Shown: positions 42,761 through 51,577 of the stretch, piece by piece
Layout of the letters: each line of letters starts with the position of its first letter
How positions within the stretch are numbered: position 1 is the stretch's first letter
NCBI GenBank assembly: GCA_902612325.1
Contig: CACMDB010000001.1
Span: 1-64,000 of the forward strand
Reading direction: 5' to 3'
DNA length: 64,000 nucleotides
Source of the DNA: an uncultured Pelagibacteraceae bacterium
GTDB taxonomy: Bacteria > Pseudomonadota > Alphaproteobacteria > Pelagibacterales > Pelagibacteraceae
The notes under the pieces: model-generated
Database searches by the model: none
What the model saw: the letters and a program-made list of their open reading frames with translations, nothing else
Told to the model about the DNA's origin: nothing
Translations under genes and position numbers: made by a program

Positions 42761-43915
42761 ATGACTAAAGAAAATAAATCATTGAAGGTGAAAACATCTT
42801 CAAGACGTAAGTTCTTTAAAACTGCTGCTAAGACTGGTGCTATAGCTGCAGCCGCTGTTGCAATGCCATATGTGAAGGCAAATGCAGCAACAACTTTAAA
42901 GATGCAAGCTGCATGGCCAAGTGGAGCTAACATCTTTTTCGAAATGGCTGGAGACTATTGTAACATGGTTAAAGAAATGTCTGGAGGATCTCTTCAGATT
43001 GATCTTCAACCGGTTGGAGCAGTTGTAAAGACTTCAGAAATCGGACAAGCGGTTAGTTCCGGTGTAGTAGATATGGGTCACTGGGTGACTGCATATTGGT
43101 ATGGTAAAAACCCTGCTGCATCATTATTTGGAACTGGTCCTTCATATGGAATGTCATCTCAAGAAGTTATGGGATGGATGGAGTATGGTGGAGGAAGAAA
43201 ATTATATGACGAAACACTTGCAAAAGTTGGTTTCGATTATGTAGGATTTTTCCATATGCCTATGCCAGCTCAGCCTTTTGGTTGGTTCAAAAAGAACGTA
43301 ACTAAAGTGTCTGATGTTAAAGGTATGAAGTACAGAACTGTTGGTTTAGCGACTAACGTTTTAACTGCAATGGGAATGGTAGTTAGACAATTACCAGGTG
43401 GTGAAATTCAACCAGCGATGAAAACTGGTTTGATTGAAGCTGCTGAGTTTAACAACCCTACTTCAGACTCTCAGTTTGGTATGCAAGATGTTTCTAAGCA
43501 CTATCACTTAGGAAGCTTCCACCAATCTCAAGAGATGTTTGAGATACCAGTTAACAAAAAAACATATAATAGTTTATCACCTGCACACCAAGCAATATTG
43601 AAAAATGCTGCTTATGCTGCAAATAGTGATAACTACTTTAAAGCTTTAGTAAGATACTCAGCTGACTTAGCTAAGTTAATGAATGAGCATAAAGTAAATG
43701 TTTACCAAACTTCTGATGAAATCTTAGCTCAACAATTAAAAGGTTGGGATAAGGTAATCGGTGATTTCAATAAGAAAGATCCTTTCTTTAAGAAAATCGT
43801 AGATTCTCAAAAAGCGTATGCGAAGAGAGTAATGAAATACTTGCTGATGAATCAGCCGAATTACAAACTTGCGTATGAAAATGAGTTTGGTCCAATAGCA
43901 AAAGTTAAGTTATAA
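42761..43915 (+). CDS. TRAP transporter substrate-binding protein (DctP/TakP type)
   Basis: 384-residue periplasmic binding protein. The N-terminus has a twin-arginine signal, SSRRKFFKTAAK, followed by an Ala-rich stretch ending AMPYVKANA-ATT, so export is probably by Tat. The mature part shows the DctP/TakP pattern: QAAWPSGANIF, GAVVKTSEIGQAVSSGVVDMGH, VKGMKYRTVG with the carboxylate-binding Arg, LPGGEIQPAMKTGLIEAAEF. TakP-type proteins bind 2-oxoacids or lactate-like anions; the exact ligand is not determinable here. Codon use is more balanced and the AGGAG site is strong, suggesting high expression. A GC-rich terminator follows. Confidence 0.95.
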   Translation: MTKENKSLKVKTSSRRKFFKTAAKTGAIAAAAVAMPYVKANAATTLKMQAAWPSGANIFFEMAGDYCNMVKEMSGGSLQIDLQPVGAVVKTSEIGQAVSSGVVDMGHWVTAYWYGKNPAASLFGTGPSYGMSSQEVMGWMEYGGGRKLYDETLAKVGFDYVGFFHMPMPAQPFGWFKKNVTKVSDVKGMKYRTVGLATNVLTAMGMVVRQLPGGEIQPAMKTGLIEAAEFNNPTSDSQFGMQDVSKHYHLGSFHQSQEMFEIPVNKKTYNSLSPAHQAILKNAAYAANSDNYFKALVRYSADLAKLMNEHKVNVYQTSDEILAQQLKGWDKVIGDFNKKDPFFKKIVDSQKAYAKRVMKYLLMNQPNYKLAYENEFGPIAKVKL

Positions 43916-43937
43916 TTAACTTTTTATAAATTTTAAT

Positions 43938-43960
43938 GAGGGGGCCTCGGCCCCCTTTTT
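43938..43960 (+). terminator. GC-rich hairpin terminator between dctP and dctQ
   Basis: GGGGGC (43940-43945) and GCCCCC (43950-43955) pair around a CTCG loop and are followed by TTTTT (43956-43960). This is a classic Rho-independent terminator. It lies 25 bp after the dctP stop and 40 bp before the dctQ start, so it probably acts as a partial terminator giving more binding protein than permease. Confidence 0.88.
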
Positions 43961-44000
43961 ATTTGATTAATTCAAAACAATTCAATAAGAGTCTATATCT

Positions 44001-44594
44001 ATGATGAGATCTTATATAAAATTTGCCGATCGATTAAGCGTCTCAATGGGCAAAGCATTTTCCTGGTGTATTGTAATTTTAATGGGTGGAACGTGCTATG
44101 AAGTTTTTATGGCATATGCTTTGAATGCACCAACTTTATGGAATTTCGATTTTAGTCTCCAAATGTATGGGGCGATTTTTATGATGGCTGGTGCATATAC
44201 TTTATGTACCGAGGCACATGTAAGAGGAGACGTCATTTACAGATTATTTTCTCAAAGAGTACAAGCTTGGATAGATATAGTTTTATATTTTATTTTCTTT
44301 TTCCCTGGTGTAATTGCATTAGCTTTTTATGGTTACGAGTATGCTGCGCTAGCTTGGAAAATAAAAGAAACAAGTTGGAATAGTCCAGCTCAAATTCAAA
44401 TTTATATGGCAAAATCTTTAATACCTTTATCTGGTAGCCTGTTAACCCTTCAGGGCATAGGTGAAGTGTTCAGATGTATTATATGTATAAAAACTGGTAG
44501 TTGGCCAGAAAGAGGAACAGAGCGTGATGCTGAAGAAACTGAAAAAGTATTAATGAGAACTTCACAAGAAGGAAATAAAGAAGATGTTATTTAG
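44001..44594 (+). CDS. TRAP transporter small permease (DctQ)
   Basis: 197-residue inner-membrane protein with four hydrophobic segments (about 20-42, 52-72, 90-112 and 130-150). The pattern LMGGTCYEVFMAYALNAPTLWNFDFSLQMYGAIFMMAGAYTLCTEAHVRGDVI matches the DctQ core, with the conserved HVRxDV loop. It joins the large permease in the TRAP membrane complex. It starts with tandem ATGs at 44001 and overlaps the dctM start by 11 nt. The C-terminal 30 residues are highly charged. Confidence 0.93.
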   Translation: MMRSYIKFADRLSVSMGKAFSWCIVILMGGTCYEVFMAYALNAPTLWNFDFSLQMYGAIFMMAGAYTLCTEAHVRGDVIYRLFSQRVQAWIDIVLYFIFFFPGVIALAFYGYEYAALAWKIKETSWNSPAQIQIYMAKSLIPLSGSLLTLQGIGEVFRCIICIKTGSWPERGTERDAEETEKVLMRTSQEGNKEDVI

Positions 44595-45945
44595 TCTGAC
44601 AAATCCCGAAGTGGCAATTATGATGATGGGTATATTTTTATTTGCCGTACTATTAGGTTTTCCGATTGCTTTTACTTTAATGGCGATGGGACTAGGTTTT
44701 GGATATTATGCTTACTTTGATCCAACTAAGATGGAACACCTTTTTGATAATAGGATATTCCAACTTTTTGTTCAAAATACCTACACTGTTATGGATAATA
44801 ACGTCCTTACTGCTGTCCCGCTCTTTTTATTCATGGGATATTTAGTTGAAAGAGCAGGTATTGTAGCAAAACTATTTTTTGCAATTAGATTAGCATCTCA
44901 TAAGCTTCCTGCATCAATGGCAGTTGCAGCACTGATTACTTGTGCCCTATTTTCAACAGCAACAGGTATTATAGGTGCAGTTGTCACTTTAATGGGATTA
45001 CTAGCATGGCCTGCTATGATTAAAGCTGGTTATGATAAAAAATTTGCATCTGGAATAATTTGTTCAGGTGGGTGTTTAGGAATTTTAATTCCACCTAGTA
45101 TTATGTTGATCGTTTACTCTGTAATTGCTCAACTATCACCACTAAGATTATTTGCAGCCGCTATTTTTCCAGGATTGATGTTAGCAGGACTTTACATTGC
45201 ATACGCAGTGTTCAGAGCTTGGTTAAATCCATCAATAGCACCAAAACCTGCAGCTGAGGAAATACCACCTACAGCAGTAATTCTTAAAGAGGTTCTTGTC
45301 TCCTTCTTACCTTTATTTTCATTGATAATTTTAGTTCTAGGTACAATTTTAGCTGGAATAGCAACACCTGCTGAAGCTGCAGCCGTTGGTGCATTTGGAT
45401 CGTTGGTGCTTTCATATTTTTATAAAACTCTTAAATGGAAAAATTTTAAAGAGTCTGTTTTTTTGACAGCTAAAACAACTGCAATGATTATGTGGCTATT
45501 CATAGGATCGTGGACATTTGCTTCTGTATTTTCTTATCTTGGAGGCCACGAGGTTTTCGAACATTTCTTTAAATCTCTAAATTTACAGCCTTGGCAATTT
45601 TTAGTAATTACACAATTGATTATATTTTTATTAGGTTGGCCATTGGAGTGGACGGAGATATTAATTATTTTTGTTCCAATATTTTTACCATTAGTTGAAT
45701 TTTTTGGAGTAAATCCATATTTCTTTGCAATGTTGATTGCTCTAAATTTACAAACTTCATTTTTGACACCCCCCATGGCAATGTCTGCTTACTATCTAAA
45801 GGGAGTTCAATCAAAGAATGTTGAATTGATGCAGATCTTCGGAGGAATAATGCCATTTTTAGGTATTGTGATTTTAGCTATGGTTCTAATGTATTTATTT
45901 CCAGGTATAGCACTTTGGTTACCAGAGACATTATTTGCAAACTAA
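44584..45945 (+). CDS. TRAP transporter large permease (DctM)
   Basis: 453-residue membrane protein with about 12 hydrophobic segments. Family motifs include TAVPLFLFMGYLVERAGIVAKLF (about 76-98), GIICSGGCLGILIPPSIMLIVYSVIA and a second-half GTILAGIATPAEAAAVGAFGSL. These are the conserved Na+/H+-coupled substrate-transport regions of DctM, and the length is normal. It completes a full DctPQM system transporting dicarboxylates, 2-oxoacids or similar anions. An amidase gene follows after 6 nt. Confidence 0.95.
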   Translation: MLFSLTNPEVAIMMMGIFLFAVLLGFPIAFTLMAMGLGFGYYAYFDPTKMEHLFDNRIFQLFVQNTYTVMDNNVLTAVPLFLFMGYLVERAGIVAKLFFAIRLASHKLPASMAVAALITCALFSTATGIIGAVVTLMGLLAWPAMIKAGYDKKFASGIICSGGCLGILIPPSIMLIVYSVIAQLSPLRLFAAAIFPGLMLAGLYIAYAVFRAWLNPSIAPKPAAEEIPPTAVILKEVLVSFLPLFSLIILVLGTILAGIATPAEAAAVGAFGSLVLSYFYKTLKWKNFKESVFLTAKTTAMIMWLFIGSWTFASVFSYLGGHEVFEHFFKSLNLQPWQFLVITQLIIFLLGWPLEWTEILIIFVPIFLPLVEFFGVNPYFFAMLIALNLQTSFLTPPMAMSAYYLKGVQSKNVELMQIFGGIMPFLGIVILAMVLMYLFPGIALWLPETLFAN

Positions 45946-45951
45946 TTTTAA

Positions 45952-47280
45952 ATGACAGATATATTTTCTTTAAGTCTTGAAGAACTTGCTACAAAGATTA
46001 AAGATGCCCAACTCACCTCTGTTGATGTTTGTGAAAAGTATATCGAAAGAATTAATAAATTTGACAAAGATATAAAGGCTTGGGCCCATTTTGACAAAAA
46101 AGTTTTATTAGAAAAAGCTGCAGAGGCCGACGATCATAGAAGATCTGGTAAACCAATTGGTCCACTTCATGGAGTGCCTATTGCGGTTAAAGACATTATT
46201 GGGACAGTTGATATGCCAACCGAATGTGGAACAGTTATTAGAAAAGGTAAATCATATTCACAAAATGCTGAAATAATTGATCTGCTTCATGCATCCGGAG
46301 CGATTGTAATGGGTAAAACAGCAACCTCAGAACTTGCTTATTTAGGACCTCCTGCAACCACAAATCCACATGATAAAACAAGAACACCAGGTGGTTCTTC
46401 AAGCGGATCTGCTGCTTCTGTTGCTTCTTATATGGCACCTGCATCAATTGGATCACAAACTGGAGGATCCATTATTAGACCAGCATCCTATTGTGGCGTT
46501 GTGGGTTATAAACCTAGTTATGGTTTGATATCTAGAAATGGTGTTTTAAGAACTTCTTACAGTCTAGATCATATAGGAATTTTTGGCCGAAAAGTTGAGG
46601 ATGTGGCTATGATGGCAAAAGTATTGATAAAAAAAGATAAATTTGATCCAGCAACCATACATTACTCAACAGAAAATATTTTATCTGAAACAAAAAAAGG
46701 ACCTTTATTTGATCCTAAATTTATTTTTTATAAAACTGAACATTGGAAATTAATAGATAAAAAGTCTAGAGAATCATTTGAATATTTTATTAATTCATTC
46801 AAAAAAAATATCGAGATTTTTGATACACCTTCTTATTTTAAGGATATTCACAAGTATCACCAAATCATTCATGAGACTGATTTAGCCAATAATTTTTCAG
46901 TGTATTTTAAAAAATTTAAAAAGAAATTGTCTAAGTATATGCAAGATGCAATTATCAAAGGCAATAAACATTCCGCGAAAGAATACGCAGAAGCAATTGA
47001 TTTTATGAAAAGAGGCTATGAGTCTTACGAGGAAGTTTTTGAGGATTATCACGGAGTTTTGTCACCAGCTAGCCCAGGTGTTGCACCAAAGGGTTTAAAA
47101 AGTACAGGAACAGCAGAATTTAATAAAGTTTGGTCTTATCTTGGCACACCATGTATTTCGTTACCTTTACTTGAAGGAGAAAATAATTTACCATTAGGTG
47201 TTCAATTAATTGGCAATAAATATGATGATCATAGATTTCTAGGAGTTGCTAATTGGTTAGAAAAAGAATGTCAGGATTAA
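45952..47280 (+). CDS. amidase signature family enzyme
   Basis: 442-residue hydrolase with the Ser-cisSer-Lys triad: VPIAVKDIIG (Lys), GGSSSGSAASVA (cis-Ser) and GSQTGGSIIRPASY (nucleophile Ser). It resembles the GatA/AtzF/AllF group. The N-terminus LEELATKIKDAQLTSVDVCEKYI is typical of GatA-like amidases. It is located between the TRAP genes and a small membrane gene, and no gatB or gatC is next to it, so it is probably not the tRNA amidotransferase. Hydrolysis of an imported amide or ureido compound is a reasonable but unproven idea. Confidence 0.9.
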   Translation: MTDIFSLSLEELATKIKDAQLTSVDVCEKYIERINKFDKDIKAWAHFDKKVLLEKAAEADDHRRSGKPIGPLHGVPIAVKDIIGTVDMPTECGTVIRKGKSYSQNAEIIDLLHASGAIVMGKTATSELAYLGPPATTNPHDKTRTPGGSSSGSAASVASYMAPASIGSQTGGSIIRPASYCGVVGYKPSYGLISRNGVLRTSYSLDHIGIFGRKVEDVAMMAKVLIKKDKFDPATIHYSTENILSETKKGPLFDPKFIFYKTEHWKLIDKKSRESFEYFINSFKKNIEIFDTPSYFKDIHKYHQIIHETDLANNFSVYFKKFKKKLSKYMQDAIIKGNKHSAKEYAEAIDFMKRGYESYEEVFEDYHGVLSPASPGVAPKGLKSTGTAEFNKVWSYLGTPCISLPLLEGENNLPLGVQLIGNKYDDHRFLGVANWLEKECQD

Positions 47281-47281
47281 A

Positions 47282-47458
47282 ATGAATAAAATTACTACAA
47301 TTATAGGATTATCTTTTGCAGTTTTCTTTTTAATTGGTTTAGCTACAACTTTGACAAGATCAATGATGATAGGCTTCTTGGATGTTATTCCAGTTTATCT
47401 TTTAATGGGTGCAGCTATCATCATGATGATATACGAAGCCTTTTTTGATAAAGATTAA
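47282..47458 (+). CDS. 58-residue membrane protein, unknown function
   Basis: ATG at 47282 (two bases after the amidase stop) to TAA at 47458. The product is MNKITTIIGLSFAVFF..., with two hydrophobic segments (about 4-22 and 31-50), a short RSMMIGFLD loop and an acidic end (AFFDKD). I do not recognise the family. It is short enough to be missed by gene callers. Its position right behind the amidase and 11 bp before the DMT exporter suggests it belongs to the same transcript. Confidence 0.55.
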   Translation: MNKITTIIGLSFAVFFLIGLATTLTRSMMIGFLDVIPVYLLMGAAIIMMIYEAFFDKD

Positions 47459-47469
47459 TATCAATTAAA

Positions 47470-48375
47470 TTGAAAAATATTAAGACAGATATATTTCCAT
47501 TATCATTACTATTTATACAACCAATCTTTATGGCTAGTAACTTAGTTGTTGCTAGAGGTGGTGTTGAATTTGTTCCACCTATTTCACTTGCATTTTGGCG
47601 TTGGACAGTAGTTTTTTTGATTTTATTACCATTCACTTATGTAACTTTAAAAAATAATTTTCATATAATTAAAAGGGAATATAAAAAATTATTTTTTTTA
47701 GGGTCAATGGGGTGTGGTGTATGTGGCGCTTTCCCTTTTTTAGCTGGTGAGACAACAACCGTAACTAATATGGGGATAATTTACACATCCTCTCCAGTTT
47801 TTATTATTTTGATTTCATATTTCTTTTTTCAAGAAAAAATAAATTTGACAAAGGTAATTGGTTTAATTGCTTGTTTGATTGGTGTTTTTGTCATTATTAT
47901 TAAAGGCGATATTGATTTATTAATTAATCTTAGATTTACAATTGGTGATTTATGGATGTTAGCTGCTGCAGTTGGTTGGGCTTTATATTCTATTTATTTA
48001 TTTTATTGGAAATCAAAATTAAAAATTTTCGATAGATTTGCCATGATTTCCTTTTTTGGTGCTTTAAGTTTGTTACCCTTTTATGTTGGCGAGGAATTAT
48101 TTTATAAAGAGACTATTTTTGTAACAGAATTTTATTTATGGGTGATTTTTGCTGCTATATCGCCAGGGATAATTGCTTTTACACTTTATACTATAGCTCA
48201 AAAAAAATTAGGTGCATCTTTAACTGGCTTTACGCTTTATGTTTTTACAGTTTACGGTGCAATTTATGGATACTTTTTATTTGACGAAAAATTTGAAAAT
48301 TACCATATTATTGGGACTATTCTGGTATTTTTTGGCGTATATTTAGCAAAGAAAAATAATGTTAAAAAGGTTTAG
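47470..48375 (+). CDS. EamA/DMT family transporter
   Basis: 301-residue inner-membrane protein with ten predicted helices in two EamA repeats. The first repeat shows 'SNLVVARGGVEFVPPISLAFWRWTVVFLILLPF', the second 'LGDLWMLAAAVGWALYSIYLFY' and 'GYFLFDEKFENYHIIGTILVFFGVYL'. The DMT superfamily exports amino acids, nucleotides or similar metabolites. The start is TTG at 47470. Its stop overlaps the following hydrolase by 17 nt, suggesting coupling. The substrate is unknown. Confidence 0.9.
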   Translation: MKNIKTDIFPLSLLFIQPIFMASNLVVARGGVEFVPPISLAFWRWTVVFLILLPFTYVTLKNNFHIIKREYKKLFFLGSMGCGVCGAFPFLAGETTTVTNMGIIYTSSPVFIILISYFFFQEKINLTKVIGLIACLIGVFVIIIKGDIDLLINLRFTIGDLWMLAAAVGWALYSIYLFYWKSKLKIFDRFAMISFFGALSLLPFYVGEELFYKETIFVTEFYLWVIFAAISPGIIAFTLYTIAQKKLGASLTGFTLYVFTVYGAIYGYFLFDEKFENYHIIGTILVFFGVYLAKKNNVKKV

Positions 48376-49177
48376 GAATAGTTTGTTATTATTTTTAAAA
48401 CTAACAATTTTAGTTTACCTATTTCTCTTAGTATTTCTTTATTTTTATCAAAGGAACTTAATGTATCATCCTGATGAAAATAATTATTTTGATGACAAAC
48501 TCTCAGTTTATATTGAAAAAGTAAAAGTCCCAACCCAAGATGGATTAGATTTATTGGGTTGGTATCATGAAAAAGATATAAAAAAAAATAAAACAATTCT
48601 ATTTTTTCATGGAAATGCTGGATCTTTAGAAAATAGAATTCATAAATTAAATCATTTTAGAAACATGAGTGTTAATTTTTTAATAATTGCTTGGAGAGGT
48701 TTTAGTGGTAACGAGGGCAAACCATCAGAGTCTGGGTTATATGAGGATGGTGAAAGTGCAATTAAATGGTTGGTAAAAAAAGGCGTAGATGAAAAAAATA
48801 TAGTAATTTATGGAGAATCATTAGGAACAGGAGTTGCAACACATTTATCCCAGAACAAAGAGTTTGCAGGTGTTATTTTAGAAACTCCATTCACATCAAT
48901 GATTGATGCGGCTAAAAAATTTTATCCATATATACCTGTTAGTCTTTTACTCAAAGATAAATTTGAAAATAAAAACAAAATTAAAAATATTAAATCTCCA
49001 ATTTTGATAATGCATGGTGAAAAAGATCAAATTGTTCCTTTTGAGATGGGTAAAAAGATGTTTGAGATAGCTAATGAACCCAAATATTCGTATTTTACCA
49101 AATATGACAATCATATGATGGAGTATGACGAGAGTCTTGTAAAAGCACTAAACTCTTTTTTGATTAATTTAAATTAA
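48359..49177 (+). CDS. alpha/beta hydrolase, membrane anchored (ABHD13/BEM46-like)
   Basis: 272 residues: a membrane anchor (about 8-28), then the YQRNLMYHPDE element typical of the BEM46/ABHD13 group, FFHGNAGSLENR (oxyanion region), GESLGTGVATHLS with the nucleophile Ser, LIMHGEKDQIVP with the Asp, and NHMMEYDE with the His. The catalytic triad is complete. The substrate is not known; an esterase acting on lipid or small esters at the inner membrane is likely. It is coupled to the EamA transporter by a 17-nt overlap. Confidence 0.9.
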   Translation: MLKRFRNSLLLFLKLTILVYLFLLVFLYFYQRNLMYHPDENNYFDDKLSVYIEKVKVPTQDGLDLLGWYHEKDIKKNKTILFFHGNAGSLENRIHKLNHFRNMSVNFLIIAWRGFSGNEGKPSESGLYEDGESAIKWLVKKGVDEKNIVIYGESLGTGVATHLSQNKEFAGVILETPFTSMIDAAKKFYPYIPVSLLLKDKFENKNKIKNIKSPILIMHGEKDQIVPFEMGKKMFEIANEPKYSYFTKYDNHMMEYDESLVKALNSFLINLN

Positions 49178-49226
49178 GCCATATTCTAAACAAATATTTT
49201 TCAAGATTTAAGATTAAGTTTAAAAA

Positions 49227-49790
49227 GTGAAAAATGTTTTTATTATTATAATTTTATTCATAACTTTAAAAAGCTTTGCTTTTTCGAAAGATAATTCATT
49301 TTATCCTGATGATTTATTTCACATAGATCATATGGACTCTCACAACAAAAAATTTGCGCTATATTTTAAGGGGCGAGAGAAATCGATTTTAGCTAGAGGT
49401 GAAGAAAGTAATTATATAAATGATTATCCAAAAGATCTTTATATCTATAATTATTCAACAAAGTCTTCTTCACCATTGATCTCTTATGATTGGTTTCCCT
49501 CTCAAGCCAAGTTTCATTTAGAGGAATATGACTTTCCTGTATTTCCAGACGACTTTGCTTATTATCTTTTAAAAGATGATAAAACACTGGTGATGATTAG
49601 TGCAGTTAAAAGTTTAAACGCAAACTTTAAGTATGATATTTTTAATAAGAAACTTGAACTTTACCCCACTACAGGAAAATTTGATTTTATTATTTCGTCT
49701 TTTTCTAAGGATTGTGGGCATTATAAATTTAAAGATAATTATAAGTGTAGTATTTATAAACCTTTAATCTCGAGTAATTTAATCAATTAA
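49227..49790 (+). CDS. putative secreted protein, unknown function
   Basis: 187 residues from a GTG start at 49227: a signal peptide (MKNVFIIIILFITLKSFAFS) and a mature part of about 165 residues rich in Asp, Tyr, Lys and Phe, with a C-terminal 'FSKDCGHYKFKDNYKCSI' that holds the only two cysteines, which could form a disulfide. I do not recognise it. There is no transmembrane segment beyond the signal. It is a single gene convergent with ftsY, with an 8-nt tail-to-tail overlap, 49 bp after the hydrolase. Confidence 0.6.
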   Translation: MKNVFIIIILFITLKSFAFSKDNSFYPDDLFHIDHMDSHNKKFALYFKGREKSILARGEESNYINDYPKDLYIYNYSTKSSSPLISYDWFPSQAKFHLEEYDFPVFPDDFAYYLLKDDKTLVMISAVKSLNANFKYDIFNKKLELYPTTGKFDFIISSFSKDCGHYKFKDNYKCSIYKPLISSNLIN

Positions 49791-50700
49791 CCTGCGTAAA
49801 AGCTTCAGCAAATTTTTCTGCATTAAATAATTGTAAGTCGTCCTCTTTTTCGCCCAAGCCTAAAGCAATAATAGGTAATTGATATTTTTTTGCTATCGCC
49901 AATAGAATACCGCCTTTGGCAGTTCCATCTAATTTGGTCATGATTAAACCAGTTAATGGAATAATTTTGTTAAATTCTTCTACTTGATTAATTACATTCT
50001 GTCCCGATGTTGCGTCTAAAACTAAAATAATGTTGTGAGGGGCATCCTGGTCAATTTTTTTTGTTACATTGGCTATCTTTTTATATTCCTCCATTAAATT
50101 TTTTTTATTTTGTAGTCTTCCAGCAGTATCGATTAATACTTGGTGAAAATTATTTTTGATTGCTTCTTCAACTGCTTTATATGCGACTGATGCTGGATCA
50201 GAACCTTGAGATGATTTAGTTATTTTAACGTCAATTTTATTTGCCCAGTTTTCTAATTGTTCAATAGCTGCTGCTCGAAAAGTATCAGAAGCAGCAAACA
50301 TAACTTTGTTTCCTTTAGTTTTTAAAATTTTACCTATTTTGCCAATAGTTGTTGTTTTGCCAACACCATTTACTCCTGAAATTAATGTTGCATTGAGTTT
50401 ATCTTTTTTTTCAAAAAAAGAATTATTCTCTAAAGGCTTCATTAGATTAATAATATATTCTTTCAAAATAAGATTTATCTCGGTTGATAAATCTTTATTC
50501 GGATCGATTTTTTTACTTGAAATGATTTCCTTGATCTCAGATGCAGCCTCGACACCTACATCTGACTCAATTAAAAATTCTTCAATTTTATTTAAATTTT
50601 TATCGTCAATCTCTTTTTTTATAATTATTTCTTTTAGTCCAGATGTCAGTGCAGATGCACTTTTTTTAAAGCCTATCTTAAATTTATCAAAAATTCCCAT
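49783..50700 (-). CDS. ftsY: signal recognition particle receptor FtsY
   Basis: 305-residue GTPase that docks SRP-ribosome complexes to the inner membrane. It has a short N domain without the long acidic A domain of E. coli FtsY, GVNGVGKTTTIGKIG (G1), ASDTFRAAA, DTAGRLQNKKNLMEE (G3), TKLDGTAKGG (G4) and GLGEKEDDLQLF. The minimal form is common in streamlined Alphaproteobacteria. It overlaps the dapF stop by 1 nt and is convergent with the secreted-protein gene. Confidence 0.97.
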   Translation of the reverse strand: MGIFDKFKIGFKKSASALTSGLKEIIIKKEIDDKNLNKIEEFLIESDVGVEAASEIKEIISSKKIDPNKDLSTEINLILKEYIINLMKPLENNSFFEKKDKLNATLISGVNGVGKTTTIGKIGKILKTKGNKVMFAASDTFRAAAIEQLENWANKIDVKITKSSQGSDPASVAYKAVEEAIKNNFHQVLIDTAGRLQNKKNLMEEYKKIANVTKKIDQDAPHNIILVLDATSGQNVINQVEEFNKIIPLTGLIMTKLDGTAKGGILLAIAKKYQLPIIALGLGEKEDDLQLFNAEKFAEAFTQVN

Positions 50701-51524
50701 TATAGTTTGAACTCAATTTGTTTTATTTCTGAAACGGGTCCTTTCATGTGGATTGAATTTTTATCATCTATAAGAATTGATAATTTACCGGTTTGAAATT
50801 CTATGTCTGTTTTATTTTCAGTAAGATCATTTAATTTACCAGCAAATGCTGTTGCACATGCAGCTGTTCCGCATGCTTTGGTCAGCCCCGCTCCTCTCTC
50901 CCATACCTTCACTCTAATTAAATTTTTATTAATTATTGTAGCAATTGTAACATTACATTTTTCTGGAAAAATTTTATGATTTTCAATTTTGGGTCCAATT
51001 TTTTCAATATTAAAATTTTCAATTTCGTTTACAAAAAAAACAATATGTGGATTTCCAACATTAACTGCCGTCCCACCTGAATGTTCTTTGTTATTTGAAT
51101 CAATAATCTTAATATTTAAATTTTTCGTATCTAGTTTTTCTGATAAAGGAATTTCGTTCCATTGTAACTTAGCTTTACCAATTTCAGTCGTAACAATGTT
51201 TTTATCTAATATCTTCGACTCTAAATTTCCATTTGAAGTTGACAAAATGATGTTTTCATATTTTGTCTCCTCGGAGATTAATTTTGCAACACATCTAGTA
51301 CCATTTCCACACGCACCAGACTCTCCTCCATCAGAATTAAAAAATTTTAAATTTGCATCACTTGATTTGCTAGATTCAATAAATATTAATTGATCACAGC
51401 CAATAAAATTTCTATCACAAATTTTTATGATTTGATCTTTAGTCAAATTGGTAATCTTTTGTCTATTATCAATTATTACAAAATCATTACCTAATCCATC
51501 CATTTTAAAAGCCCTAATATCCAT
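50700..51524 (-). CDS. dapF: diaminopimelate epimerase
   Basis: Converts LL- to meso-diaminopimelate for lysine and peptidoglycan synthesis, using two catalytic Cys: C72 in SGACGNGTRC and C218 in TKACGTAACA. Both active-site elements are intact in the 274-residue protein, which has the family start KMDGLGNDFV. It is divergent from ffh and shares a base with ftsY downstream, so it is the first gene of a dapF-ftsY unit. The 161-bp divergent gap contains the ffh promoter and RNA leader. Confidence 0.97.
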   Translation of the reverse strand: MDIRAFKMDGLGNDFVIIDNRQKITNLTKDQIIKICDRNFIGCDQLIFIESSKSSDANLKFFNSDGGESGACGNGTRCVAKLISEETKYENIILSTSNGNLESKILDKNIVTTEIGKAKLQWNEIPLSEKLDTKNLNIKIIDSNNKEHSGGTAVNVGNPHIVFFVNEIENFNIEKIGPKIENHKIFPEKCNVTIATIINKNLIRVKVWERGAGLTKACGTAACATAFAGKLNDLTENKTDIEFQTGKLSILIDDKNSIHMKGPVSEIKQIEFKL

Positions 51525-51543
51525 ATATAGTTATTTAACTTAT

Positions 51544-51572
51544 TTATTGACTTTTTGAACCTCTATTATAGT
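51544..51572 (+). promoter_or_regulatory. putative promoter of the ffh leader RNA
   Basis: TTATTG at 51544-51549 and TATAGT at 51567-51572 are 17 bp apart; the -10 matches five of six consensus bases. Transcription would begin about 51579, exactly where the structured leader begins. The TTGACT a few bases downstream is a closer -35 match but at only 13 bp spacing. Confidence 0.45.
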
Positions 51573-51577
51573 TTGTG

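Noticed and set aside
45952-47280. Amidase as GatA of the tRNA amidotransferase
   Set aside because: gatB and gatC are not adjacent and the neighbourhood is a TRAP transporter cluster; the GatA role cannot be excluded but is not supported.
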